In this document: piece after piece, positions 51,001-57,854 of the stretch
How the letters are laid out: every line of letters starts with the position of its first letter
Numbering within the stretch: the stretch's first letter is position 1
Assembly: GCA_949752795.1 (NCBI GenBank)
Contig: OX457071.1
Coordinates: 75,047,983 to 75,111,982 of the forward strand
Reading direction: 5' to 3'
Source of the DNA: Hyperoodon ampullatus
Lineage: Eukaryota > Chordata > Mammalia > Artiodactyla > Ziphiidae
DNA length: 64,000 bases
Position numbers and translations under genes: made by a program
Notes under the pieces: model-generated
What the model was told of the DNA's origin: nothing
The model's input: the letters and a program-made list of their open reading frames with translations, nothing else
Database searches by the model: none

Positions 51001-54000
51001 TAATTCCAAGACTTCTGGCCTAAAGTTTGGTTCTTTTTTCACTAAAAGGGCTTAAATGACTGAAAAATATAAATGTGAAATAAATTTTGACAGAAAAAGA
51101 CAATTCTGTATTAAAAATTTTTTTCTGAACTAAAAAAGGATTACATAATCATCAATTTTTAAAAAGTAGTCAAATACTGAACGGTTCTTTGAAAAGTCAG
51201 TATCTATGATCTATATTCAGTTCCTTATATGTTTCTTCTATAGCCCAGCTCTGTGAGAGATTAGGAAAGAGTAGAAAAACCACAGATCTGGGATCTTTCC
51301 TCAAAAATTCTTACTCGGAGTTAATCTTGTAGTTACAGCTGTTGCTATTCCTGGGGACAAAAAGAGAAATAAACTTCAATCATCAGTGGCAGATGGCATT
51401 CTTTTGGCCTGTAACAGGGCAAGACTTGGAATCACCCTCAGGGAGTGATAACACTGCTGGTAAGACTAACGGGTATCACAGTATCTTCCACCACAACCAC
51501 TGCCTAACACAGCGTTCCTTCTATAGCACTGGTTCTCGTATCACAGGCTGTGTATAATTTGATCCATTAGGGATTAAGAGTTGTAAAATGCGGGGCTTCC
51601 CTGGTGGTGCAGTGGTTGAGAGTCCGCCTGCCGATGCAGGGGATGCCGGTTCGTGCCCCGGTCCGGGAAGCTCCCACATGCCGCGGAGCGGCTGGGCCCG
51701 TGAGCCATGGCCGCTGAGCCTGCGCGTCCGGAGCCTGTGCTCCGCAACGGGAGAGGCCACAGCAGTGAGAGGCCCACGTACCGCAAAAAAAAAAAAAGAG
51801 TTGTAAAATGCAAACAACTATTGCCTATAACAAAACGCGGCAAGGAGGGAAAAAAAGCTAGTCCAACCAAAACACCGGCACTGTCTCAAGAGGCACATTG
51901 GCTGGTCTCACGTTTACGCCTGCAGTTCTTCCACGGTCTCTGTAGCTGTGGAAAGTGCTGCAGTCAAGGCTAGCAGCTCAATGCAAAAGGTGGTAACACA
52001 GACCAAGAGACTCTGAGGGCAAAGAATAAAGGTAAATAAGGAAGTAAACTTTTAAAACGGTGGATCCAGTGAAGCATATTTTTGGCTTATAATAACAAAA
52101 TATCTGTATTTTTTTAAAAAAACTTTTTATTATTGAAATGTCCACCAGAAACCTTTACCTCCTGCCCTTTTCCCAGTGCAACAATTGTTTTAATAATTTA
52201 AAAAATCTGAAACATCTCTTAGGAATGTAAATTATAATGTTATAGCAAAATAGGAAGCTGACTGTCCCATATGCTAAATTAATTAATGTCCAAACTGTAA
52301 ACTTGACTCAATCTTCACCAAGATAAAACACTGCATTATATAATCTAACATAAACTTGAATTACTTTAATTCATTACTTTTAAATAGATCTATTTCCTTT
52401 CATTCTTAAATGTATGTGTGTGTTGTCCTTCCTTACACTGAAGTAAGTCACAGCTAATGGCTGGCCCTATCTCTGACCCTTGATCCCACATCCCTGTCTG
52501 CCTTTTCATCTCAGTATCTACCATTTTTTAGGTCTACCACCAGTGACGATCCTTGTAAAGGGAGGAGACACCGGACAGAACCTGCAAAGAATGAAGACCC
52601 CAAACCCACTCCCCGAGAATCTGACAACCCTCCTTACCTGAGCTCGTTCCTCCTAGAGTGAACCCAGTGGCAGGTTTAGATCCAAAGAGCCCGGTTCCAA
52701 AACCACCAGAAGGAGCAGATGTTGTCACTGGAGTTGCCGTGCTCCCGAGACTCCCAAAACTGAGCCCCACAGAAGGATTGCTTGTTCATAGAAAACACAA
52801 AACAAAGTCTACTAGGGCCAATACTTATTTAAGGGAAACGCAAGTTAGCTCCTCGAGGTTAACTATTTCTCCATTTAAGCATCTCACAGATCTCCACAGG
52901 ATACAAAAGTAATCACAACTCACCTTCAACCAACCACGTTCAAATATTTTTCTGTTCTCTATAAAAATAAATCCACATACAAAATTATTCTTAAAAAATG
53001 CAACACCAGTCTTCAAGAAAAGCAGAATCTATAGCAATTAGGATTTCAGATGCCAAGGAATCATAAACAAGATCACATATATTCTGCTTTCACCAGTTTT
53101 TGTTTGAAAGCTAGCGTATTTTAAAACAGCCATAGGAAATCCTACAAATATGGATCATCTTCCTTCTGAACTATGTATGTACAATTCACACTGCTAAGCT
53201 CATTTGTTCTTCCCCGACTGCTAACATAAAGACATGCCCAGAAATAGGAAAGTTACTCGAAGCTGTCCCCGCCACCTCTCTGTTGCTGTATCACCAGCCC
53301 TGGGGGTGGGGATGAGGGACAAGAATAGACATACCCTGGCACGAGGAAGCTGCAAAGCAAAGCTACCCTCTGCAAAGACTGTGTAAGATCAGCAGAAACC
53401 CTCTTCAGAGGTTCTGAAAGCTTAAAAAAGAGCAGCTGATGATAACAAGTGATGTGAACAAAGTTTACAGCTTTTCAACTGTTCTTAGCAAGCTGCAGAG
53501 GCTCAAATTTGCTATCTATAAATGGTAGAACAAATTACGAAAACAAGCCAAAAAATCTTGACAATTTGACACTTCAAAAATTATGTCGGAGAGTTAAGAG
53601 AGATTACAACACGTATAACATAATGGGAAATCCCGTTCATGCTATATGTGTATCTTTATTACTTCTCTCCCTGGCCTTCCACATAGACATAAACACCATG
53701 GCGGAACTGCATGTCAGTTTTTTTAAAAAGCTGCAAAGCCTGTGGCATTTCAATGGAAGAGGCAAGCAGTAGTGCTCTGGCCAGGCTCCGGTACCAGCTC
53801 TCCAACGTGCTGGTACTTGTGCGACATAACGTTTCTGGGCCTCTATTTCCTCATCAGCAAAATGGGAATAACAGTACCCACCTAAGATTTTTTGTAAAGA
53901 TTTAGAGATTGTGAAGGGCAAATGAACTTCACTCAATAAACGCTGTTGCTACTGTTATCATAAGGAGCACTTATAAATTCAACTAAACATATCATGTACA

Positions 54001-57000
54001 AGGTTCTATGCCAGTTCATCACTGTGAGGGGAACGGAGAAGGAGGAGTTTTTAAGGAAGGAGAACTTGAAACCAGTCATCAACACTGAGCAGGAAAAAGG
54101 AGAGGTTGCACCCTAACTGTGTCTTTCCCTATGAGCACGTGTGTACGTGCCCCTCGGTGTATATAAGCACAGGGGGCTGGCAGAGCAGGGATGCAAGGTC
54201 TAACCCAGAATTAAAGCACAACTGAACCAAAACGTATTTTTAAGAAACATTTTGTTGGCAAATTATGAAGAATCAAATTAAGGAAATGTTTATTATGCTA
54301 CCCTTCCTCCCAAACAAGTCAGTAACCCATGTTTTTACTGCTATTCCATAAATACACAAAAGATATACAGTGAAAGTATGTATTTTTAAGACAAAGTATT
54401 TAAAATTTCTTGACAATTTAAGACAATGAAGTGTTTCACAAGTTCATAAAGTTGAAAACATTACCAGAGAAAATATACCAGAGTAAAATCTTACTTTACC
54501 AGAGAAGCAAAGGAGAAATTTCTGTGGCAGAAATATTCACTTAAAGAAAAACAAAAAGCTACCTCAGACCTAACCAATTATTGCCTCAACCAATATTATC
54601 TGCCAATTCCTCAACAAGGACATGATGTTGAAAAGCCAGCAGACCCTGCCAGATGAGGAACGGAATCTTGCCTTACCGTGGACTTGGGAACTAACCTAAC
54701 CTAGGTGCATTTACCAAAAGAATGTTAGGCCTCCAAACCAGTACTCCAATGGGCAGGTGTTAGACCGTCTCTCCTTTTATTAATTTCCCAAGCCTTTCTA
54801 CAGCATGTATGAATTTTTCTAGTTTATTGCTAATAATTCATTTACTCAATCATTCAACAAGTATTTATAAAAGCCCTGCTAGGCACTGTCACAGGGACTC
54901 GGAGTGGCAGATGAGACTCAGGCCCTGCCCTCAGGAAGTTTCCAACCAGAGAAAGAGATTTATCAATCATTCATGCATTCAACAAATAACATATTGAGCT
55001 CCACTGTGTCTCCTGGAAAACAAGCATGAAAAGATCTCCACCATCATGGAGCGTAAACAAGTCAACAAAAAATGTAAGGAACTGATCCAACTGTGGTAAG
55101 TGCTATGGTACAGGGTAAGGGATGGAAACCTCTCTACACTGACAGGTCAGAAAAGGCTTCCCTCCGATGTAAGCACGTGAGTCCCACAAGCAGGCATCAG
55201 CTGAGCACAAGAGGTTGTAGGGCAATTCCAGGCAGAGGGAACTCCCCTAAAGTGGGAAGGGGTTTGGCCTTCACCTGAGGAACTGAGAAAAAGCCCAAGT
55301 TGTGTTTTTCAAACTAAGATCAGGACCCATGAGATGAGCAAAAAATCAATTTAATAGCTCACAACCAGCATTTTAAAAAAAGGAAACGGAACAGAATAGA
55401 AAATATCAGGCCAAAAAAAACCCAGAAAATATCAAAGTGCATAGAAAATATCAAAGAGTAAGGGTAGTATCTTTCACTGAAATTGTTTCAGTTACTTATT
55501 TGTATGCCTGTAGATGTTATTATTTTCTTTTTTTTACAGTTGGGTCTGGATCGCTGAATTGGAGCAAACAGAAATGAGAAGATGGGCTCAGGATGTCTGA
55601 AGAGGTTCCAGACTGGGCCTTGCAGACCATGGTAAGGTTTATTTTTACTTCATTCCAAGGATAGTGGAAAATCACGGAAGGGAGGCAATGGGAATTTTTT
55701 TTTTTTAATCTGGCTACAACGTTGTAAAAAAAAAAAAAAAAAAGAAGTTGATGTAAAAGCAGTTGAGACAGCAACTGGGATTCCAGGGAACTAATCAAAG
55801 TAGGAGGTGATGGGAGCAGTTTTCATCTAACAGGAGAAGGTTACTGGTTGAGAAGCTGGCAGGAGTCATTAAGTATTACGATCTTTCATGTAAGCTTCAG
55901 GAGAGCAGGATTTATTTATCTTACCACCTAAAGGGGAGCCTACTACTTAGGAATGCGTTCAACAAATATTTGTTCCACGAATGACAAGAGCCTGCAACAG
56001 GGTGGTGGCCCTGGAAATGAAGCAAATGGCAAGTAAAGCATTAAAATGATCAGGCCTTACTGATTAAGTGCACAGACTGACAGCACAGGAGCTATTAAGG
56101 AGAACTCCAGATTTCTGACTTCACTGTGTAGTCTTTGCCCACCCTACCCCCTCCCATACAGACAAAACTGAAGGTTTTTTTGCCTTGATCTTCCAGCTTC
56201 GGGAGCTATCTTGTAACTCATTCTAGGCACACTAATTGATTTAATGATCTCCATTTTTATCTTCAGAAGTTTGAGCTCTAAAGAGCAAACCTCGCATCAT
56301 TAAAATGATCTTTATTTTAAATGCCTCTTTCTGGACGTCTGCTGGCCAAATTGTTATCACTTGAGGAGGTGAGGTAGCAGGCTGCACAAAGACGATGACT
56401 ATGGCGCCTACATTTCACAATTTAAGTAAAAGACAATGAGAGTCAGCACAATATCCTCACCTGTGATACACTAATTTGCACATACTGTTCAAAACTACCA
56501 CCAAAAAATGCTGTAACAAGTATTTTGAAACCAAAAAAAAACCCAAGAGAACAGATAGGGCCCCATAAGGCACAAAAGGTTTGAAAGTGCGTTTAAAATA
56601 ACCACGAAATCATTAATGTCCCAAAACATATATCCTGCAATGGCGTCTCAATTATCGGGGAGAAACTTGTCATTGTCCCCCTTACAATTTCCTATTAAGT
56701 CTCTTTTTCTAAAAAGAGCTTAGATCCAACAACCTTAGCTCCATTCATCCCTCCGACATTCACCGGGCGCCGGGATGGGCCCAGAGAAGCGGCGAAACCG
56801 CGGCCGGGCCTCCGCGTGGAAGCCGGCGCCCCCTGCCCCGGCCGCCCGCGACCCCCAGGCCACCCGCCCCCAGCCCCGCCGGGAAGGAGGCCGCTCGCGG
56901 TTACCTAGACGCCGCGGTCCCGAAGGAGAAACCGCCGCCCGTGCCGCTCCCGCTGGCGGCCACGGTGGAGGAGCCCAGCGTGCTGCTCCCGAAGGAGAAC

Positions 57001-57011
57001 CCCCCGGACAT
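23873..57011 (-). CDS. NUP58: Nucleoporin p58/p45, complete gene, 16 coding exons
   Basis: Seen: joining 57011-56905, 52780-52638, 51350-51315, 48547-48398, 47786-47649, 45969-45859, 44160-44136, 42826-42761, 42441-42267, 38929-38850, 36277-36159, 35738-35656, 32708-32507, 27113-27015, 25423-25328 and 24042-23873 on the minus strand gives one open frame of 1800 nt (599 residues plus TAA), with GT-AG at every intron. Residues 1-230 are rich in Gly, Ser, Thr and Ala and hold 5 FG dipeptides. Residues about 240-415 are charged and helical. Residues 480-599 hold 9 FG dipeptides and end in a basic KRGKR tail. Known: Nup58 pairs with Nup62 and Nup54 in the central channel of the nuclear pore; its FG segments bind transport receptors and form part of the permeability barrier, while the helical part assembles the complex. 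The length equals that recalled for human NUP58 and no frame-breaking lesion is present. It is annotated as a functional, constitutively expressed gene with a CpG-island promoter. Confidence 0.97.
24043..25327 (-). other. NUP58: NUP58 intron 15, no other feature
   Basis: AT-rich sequence without a recognisable repeat. A T-tract at about 24890-24905 is flanked by two copies of AAGACTGGTATTCTT (a short duplication). Confidence 0.6.
25328..25423 (-). CDS. NUP58: NUP58 coding exon 15, C-terminal FG region (residues 512-544)
   Basis: The acceptor is CCCACTAG and the donor is GTTTGTG. The 96-nt exon encodes [20 protein letters not shown], then [12 protein letters not shown]. It holds four FG dipeptides, the densest FG cluster in the protein. 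Confidence 0.96.
25424..27014 (-). other. NUP58: NUP58 intron 14, no other feature recognised
   Basis: Unique-looking AT-rich sequence. The open frame on the plus strand at 25735-26058 has no recognisable similarity. Confidence 0.6.
27015..27113 (-). CDS. NUP58: NUP58 coding exon 14, C-terminal FG region (residues 479-512)
   Basis: The 99-nt exon encodes [20 protein letters not shown], then [13 protein letters not shown], with two FG motifs. The donor is GTACAC. The acceptor is ATACCAG preceded directly by an unbroken run of 24 T on the sense strand (27144-27121), which serves as its polypyrimidine tract. Confidence 0.96.
27114..32506 (-). other. NUP58: NUP58 intron 13, largest intron; L2 3' end at about 30770-30870
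   Basis: Mostly unassigned AT-rich sequence. The L2-like piece reads ATATCCCTGGAGCCCAGCAC, then ATAGGCGGCACTCATATAGA. I saw no CHR SINE in this 5.4 kb, unlike the intergenic regions. Confidence 0.55.
27121..27144 (+). repeat. A24 homopolymer (T24 on the gene strand) at the exon 14 acceptor
   Basis: 24 A in a row are followed by T and eight G. On the NUP58 strand this is the polypyrimidine tract directly before ATACCAG of exon 14. Confidence 0.95.
32507..32708 (-). CDS. NUP58: NUP58 coding exon 13 (residues 412-479)
   Basis: The acceptor is TTCCTGTAG. The 202-nt exon encodes [20 protein letters not shown], then an Arg/Lys-rich stretch, [20 protein letters not shown] and LTQQQQPAT. The donor is GTCTGA, weaker than the GTAAG-type donors elsewhere in the gene. 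If it is not used, the frame continues as GLNAFKL and stops (TAG, just above 32484), giving a 485-residue protein without the C-terminal FG region. This resembles the described p45 form. Confidence 0.95.
34390..34450 (+). mobile_element. Very short (61 bp) 5'-truncated L1 insertion with perfect target-site duplication
   Basis: It begins ATCAACTGTACTTCAATAAA, the extreme 3' end of L1, followed by an A/T-rich tail. The flanking 16 bp AAAATACTCCAGGGGA is repeated exactly (34374-34389 and 34451-34466). Confidence 0.85.
34475..34615 (+). mobile_element. L1M 3' end fragment
   Basis: It contains GGGGTGGGTACCTGAGCATT, then TTTTGTGTACATTTGAAAAC and TTTCATAATAAAAC. Confidence 0.7.
35656..35738 (-). 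CDS. NUP58: NUP58 coding exon 12, helical hairpin (residues 384-411)
   Basis: The acceptor is CTTTTATAG and the donor is GTAAGTT. The 83-nt exon encodes [20 protein letters not shown], then SIHENVK, matching human. It is the second arm of the helical hairpin and ends in phase 0. Confidence 0.97.
36159..36277 (-). CDS. NUP58: NUP58 coding exon 11, helical hairpin (residues 344-384)
   Basis: The acceptor is TTGTATAG and the donor is GTAACA. The 119-nt exon encodes [19 protein letters not shown], then [20 protein letters not shown], identical to human as I recall it. In the rat protein this region forms an alpha-helical hairpin that oligomerises, known from crystallography. Confidence 0.97.
36700..36870 (+). 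mobile_element. L1M 3' end fragment in intron 10
   Basis: GGTAAGGGATATAAAAAAAT, then CCAACTTTTCTGTAAGTCTA and AAATTCAAAAGAAAAAGTT, the classic end of old L1 3' UTRs. Confidence 0.75.
37098..37385 (+). mobile_element. CHR-type SINE, longer subfamily, in NUP58 intron 10
   Basis: Head GGCTTCCCTGGTGGCGCAGT, a mosaic body carrying both short-form (GAGAGGCCACGACAGTGAGA) and long-form (GAAGACCCAACACGGCAAAA) blocks, and a TAAATTAATT tail. It is antisense to the gene. Confidence 0.93.
37590..37910 (+). mobile_element. L1M 3' end fragment in intron 10
   Basis: TATCACTGTCATTGTCCATT, then GATCACTGTACTACGGTTAT and a terminal TTGTAAATCTGAAATTATAA block. Confidence 0.8.
38601..38807 (-). mobile_element. 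CHR-type SINE in NUP58 intron 10, next to exon 10
   Basis: Reverse-orientation full-length copy with a T-tract at the left. The duplication CTGTTCTGC plus T-run is seen at 38592 and 38808. It lies about 40 bp beyond the exon 10 donor and in the same orientation as the gene. Confidence 0.95.
38850..38929 (-). CDS. NUP58: NUP58 coding exon 10 (residues 318-344)
   Basis: The acceptor is ATATCAG and the donor is GTAAGTT. The 80-nt exon encodes [20 protein letters not shown], then ENTAPAD. A CHR SINE (38601-38807) sits only about 40 bp downstream of this exon, in the intron on the donor side. Confidence 0.96.
38930..42266 (-). other. NUP58: NUP58 intron 9; MIRs and an L1 3' end
   Basis: A reverse MIR at about 39315-39480 (ACTGTGTACCAAGCCCTGTG, then GCCCAAGGCCACGGAGCTGG) and a forward MIR at about 41930-42135 (CTAGAGTTGGATTACCAGGG, then ACCTACCTCATAGGGCTGTT). 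A GC-rich, CpG-containing patch at 39770-40060 has no recognised gene. Confidence 0.65.
41230..41465 (+). mobile_element. L1MA-type 3' end in intron 9
   Basis: TTGAATCATTATGTTGTACA, then CCTAAAACTAATAACATTAT and TGTCAATTACATTTCAATAA, a hallmark L1 3' terminus of this mammalian group. Confidence 0.88.
42267..42441 (-). CDS. NUP58: NUP58 coding exon 9, helical region (residues 259-317)
   Basis: The acceptor is TTTTTTTTAG and the donor is GTAAAC. The 175-nt exon encodes [18 protein letters not shown] and continues to [11 protein letters not shown], nearly identical to human, with the heptad-like spacing of a coiled coil. This segment belongs to the helical region that assembles with Nup54 and Nup62. 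It ends in phase 0. Confidence 0.97.
42761..42826 (-). CDS. NUP58: NUP58 coding exon 8 (residues 237-259)
   Basis: The acceptor is CTTTCTTAG and the donor is GTAAGTATG. The 66-nt exon encodes EDSKALKDE, then [14 protein letters not shown]. This is the start of the helical region. Human has NLPPVICQDVENLQ, so only a few conservative changes are seen. Confidence 0.95.
42940..43015 (+). mobile_element. Short L1 3' end in intron 7
   Basis: GCTTCACTGTGTTGTACAGC, then TTGTAAAGCAATTATACTCT and AATAAAGATGTTAAAG, followed by an A-tail. Confidence 0.85.
43480..43600 (+). other. Isolated CpG-rich patch with a short open frame in intron 7
   Basis: A 120-bp GC-rich island with several CpG stands out in AT-rich intron. 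On the plus strand an ATG in TAATGGCGGGAGCC opens a 27-codon frame beginning [20 protein letters not shown] and ending at TAA. I do not recognise it. It could be a retrocopy fragment or simply chance. Confidence 0.3.
44136..44160 (-). CDS. NUP58: NUP58 coding exon 7, 25-nt microexon (residues 229-237)
   Basis: The segment lies between an acceptor TTTTCTAG (AG at 44162-44161) and a donor GTAAGTT. It encodes DKTGTRP between two split codons, exactly the peptide joining SSSSDKKS to EDSKALKDE in the family. The length is not a multiple of three (25 nt), so the exon cannot be skipped without a frameshift. Confidence 0.93.
44161..45858 (-). other. NUP58: NUP58 intron 6; L1 3' part with a MIR-like segment inside
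   Basis: L1-like sequence at 45000-45175 (TTCTGGAAAGCAATTTCACA, then CCAATGATTCAATTTCTAGG) and 45430-45680 flanks a reverse MIR at 45180-45400 (AACCAACCCCATGAAGCAGG). Confidence 0.6.
45859..45969 (-). CDS. NUP58: NUP58 coding exon 6 (residues 192-229)
   Basis: The acceptor is CTTGTAG and the donor is GTAAGTAA. The 111-nt exon encodes [18 protein letters not shown] and then [17 protein letters not shown], the end of the N-terminal low-complexity region. The [11 protein letters not shown] block is conserved and marks the change to charged sequence. Confidence 0.96.
45970..47648 (-). other. NUP58: NUP58 intron 5; L1MA 3' end at about 46360-46485
   Basis: The L1 piece reads TCTTCATGTTGTACACTTTA, then TTTATTTGTCAATTATACCT and CAACAAAGCTGGGGG. 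It is in plus orientation, antisense to the gene. Confidence 0.75.
47649..47786 (-). CDS. NUP58: NUP58 coding exon 5 (residues 146-192)
   Basis: The acceptor is GTTTATAG and the donor is GTAACT. The 138-nt exon encodes STGFTLSSL, an Ala/Thr-rich stretch, then [13 protein letters not shown] and LFQS, matching the human protein in order. Phase is 1 in and 1 out. Like exon 4 it is CpG-rich for this region. Confidence 0.95.
48398..48547 (-). CDS. NUP58: NUP58 coding exon 4 (residues 96-146)
   Basis: The acceptor is TTTTTTTACAG and the donor is GTGAGG. The 150-nt exon encodes a Ser/Thr/Ala-rich linker with GFSLGF and TPFALP and no FG dipeptide, matching the human segment. It is strikingly rich in G+C and CpG, with most third positions G or C, unlike the AT-rich introns on both sides. 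Such Ser/Thr-rich nucleoporin linkers are commonly O-GlcNAc-modified. Confidence 0.95.
48941..49256 (-). mobile_element. CHR-type SINE, longest form, in NUP58 intron 3
   Basis: About 315 bp in reverse orientation with TTGGGTCTTCGTTGCTGTGT, several repeated CAGTAGTTGTGGC blocks, and the tRNA-like head at the right. Flanked by the 9-bp repeat CCTCTTTTT (48932-48940 and 49257-49265). Confidence 0.93.
49262..49480 (-). mobile_element. L1 3' end fragment with internal (CA)n
   Basis: AATTGAAGTATAGCTGATTT, then TGTACAGCAAAGTGATTCAA, (CA)n at about 49331-49352, then TTCTTTTCCATTATAGGTTA and CCCTGTGCTATACAGTAGGT. This is the reverse complement of a modern artiodactyl/cetacean L1 tail. Confidence 0.88.
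49560..50300 (+). mobile_element. L2-like LINE fragment in intron 3
   Basis: Diverged matches in order to the L2 3' region: GACATCCCCTTGCTCCCCTG, AAGTCCTGTCAATTCCACTT, CCACGATCAGTCTCCTCCAA and CACTCCTGCCTGGAACAGTG. Confidence 0.6.
50301..51314 (-). other. NUP58: Rest of NUP58 intron 3, no gene
   Basis: A weakly conserved repeat-like piece near 50880-51030 starts with GAGCTGGAAGGGAATTC. Nothing else is recognised. Confidence 0.45.
51315..51350 (-). CDS. NUP58: NUP58 coding exon 3, 36-nt microexon (residues 84-96)
   Basis: The segment follows a polypyrimidine tract ending in CCCCAG (AG at 51352-51351) and precedes a GTAAGA donor. It encodes [11 protein letters not shown] between split codons, where human has IATTITTGLTLG as I recall it. 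With the exon included, the protein is 599 residues, equal to human. It is symmetric (phase 1 in and out), so skipping would remove 12 residues without a frameshift. The Gly-to-Arg and Leu-to-Pro changes make it less like its human counterpart than the neighbouring exons are. Confidence 0.88.
51592..51795 (+). mobile_element. CHR-type SINE in NUP58 intron 2, very close to microexon 3
   Basis: Full-length copy flanked by a 16-bp perfect duplication AAGAGTTGTAAAATGC (51576-51591 and 51796-51811). It ends about 240 bp upstream (in gene direction) of the 36-nt exon. Confidence 0.96.
51812..52637 (-). other. NUP58: Rest of NUP58 intron 2, no other feature
   Basis: No repeat or gene recognised. 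Confidence 0.5.
52638..52780 (-). CDS. NUP58: NUP58 coding exon 2 (residues 36-84)
   Basis: The acceptor AG is at 52782-52781 and the donor GTAAGG starts at 52637. The 143-nt exon completes Ser36 and encodes three FG motifs ([15 protein letters not shown]) followed by [10 protein letters not shown]. It closely matches the human exon, with phase 2 in and phase 1 out. Confidence 0.95.
52781..56904 (-). other. NUP58: NUP58 intron 1; MIR and L2-like sequence
   Basis: A forward MIR at about 53760-53945 (TCTGGGCCTCTATTTCCTCA, then CACTCAATAAACGCTGTTGC). Reverse L2-like sequence at about 54840-55800 (AGGCACTGTCACAGGGACTC, TCCACCATCATGGAGCGTAA, GGCAGAGGGAACTCCCC). A forward L2 3' end at about 55880-55985 (GGAGAGCAGGATTTATTTAT). 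No other exon seen. Confidence 0.6.
56905..57011 (-). CDS. NUP58: NUP58 coding exon 1 (residues 1-36)
   Basis: The ATG at 57011-57009 sits in a good start context (GCAGCC before the ATG). The frame reads [10 protein letters not shown] and continues with a second FSFG, so the exon carries two FxFG-type repeats. It ends at 56905 before a GTAA donor, two bases into codon 36. The start is chosen because it opens the frame directly after a GC-rich 5' leader and matches the known N-terminus of the family. It lies inside the CpG island. Confidence 0.94.
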
Positions 57012-57247
57012 GGCTGCGGGCTTGGCGCAGTCGGCAAGCTAATGGCTCGGCTCGCCGCTCCCGCCTCAAGGACCAAGCGGGCCGGGCAGCATCGCTCCCA
57101 CCCAGCCGCGACCCTGCGCGAACGCGGAGCCCAGCGGACGCGAAGACCGGTCCGACGGTGTGGAGATGGCGCAGGGCGCGTATACTGCGGCCGCCCGCAC
57201 GAACCTCCAGGACCGCGACAGCCACGCAGGGGCCGCTGGGAGTGGGC

Positions 57248-57348
57248 GGAAGGGAAGGAAAGGAAGGGGAGGGGAGGAAGGGGAGGGGAGGAGGGGGAGG
57301 GGAGGGAGAAGAGGAGGGGAGGGGAAGAGGAGGGGGAAGGGGAGGGGG
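57248..57348 (+). repeat. 101-nt uninterrupted purine tract (GGGGA/GGGAAG-rich) in the NUP58 promoter
   Basis: Every base from 57248 to 57348 is A or G, with many runs of three to five G. GC boxes flank it on both sides. On the NUP58 sense strand it reads as a C/T tract about 240-340 bp upstream of the ATG. Such tracts can form triplex or G-quadruplex structures and vary in length. Confidence 0.9.
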
Positions 57349-57429
57349 CGGTGCCTGGAGATCCTAATGGGACAGTGTCTCTCTCGGTTCTTCCTGTTTT
57401 GGCGTCTGTGCTGACGTAACTTTTGCATT

Positions 57430-57850
57430 ATGGCTGTTTAATCTCAGTTATTGCTTATATCCTTGCCTCGTGAGCAACCCTTAAACATAAGGGAAATGGG
57501 GCTTTAAAGAGGAGATTCCCTCTGACGGGGGGATGAGGAAAGGCTTGCGGGCGGTGGTGAGTTCGAGGTGCTGCCTTCATAATGCGGATCCTTATTTTTC
57601 CATCAGGGGTTGTTACATTACTCTTGCAGAGGGTTTTCCTACCTGCGATTTCTTCCAATAAAATACGTCTTATAAGCAACCACCGTATTTGCTTTCCTAA
57701 AACAATTCCCACCAGGACACTGCTTGATCAGAAACCGTGGGACTTCCCGTGTGGCGCTCAGAGTCTTACACATCACGGATCTTTCTAACCTGACGTCTCA
57801 CAGCTCCCCTTAATGCAGCACTTTCTCCTGCATTGAGCTTGGGCATTGCC
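57430..57850. other. Upstream flank of NUP58, no feature recognised
   Basis: AT-moderate sequence after the CpG island. No divergent first exon is identifiable from sequence alone. Confidence 0.45.
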
Positions 57851-57854
57851 ACCT

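Larger units (their letters stand above)
56760..57420 (-). promoter_or_regulatory. NUP58: CpG-island promoter and 5' leader of NUP58
   Basis: G+C and CpG density rise sharply from about 56760 to 57250 around exon 1, with many CGCG and GCGG groups and no TATA box just upstream of the ATG. Elements seen: GGGCGG GC boxes at 57244-57249 and near 57346-57351, a CGGAAG ETS-type core beside the first, a GAGATGGCGC match to a YY1 site at 57163-57172, and TGACGTAA (CRE/ATF-like) at 57412-57419. This arrangement is typical of housekeeping genes. The transcription start is not determined. Confidence 0.8.

Noticed and set aside
56905..57225. 106-codon minus-strand open frame covering exon 1
   Set aside because: It is in a different frame from the real NUP58 exon, which starts at 57011 and reads MSGGFSFG.
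56775..57419. 214-codon plus-strand open frame across the NUP58 CpG island
   Set aside because: It overlaps exon 1 antisense and its Arg/Gly/Pro content comes from GC-rich DNA and the purine tract. No domain or start context supports a protein.
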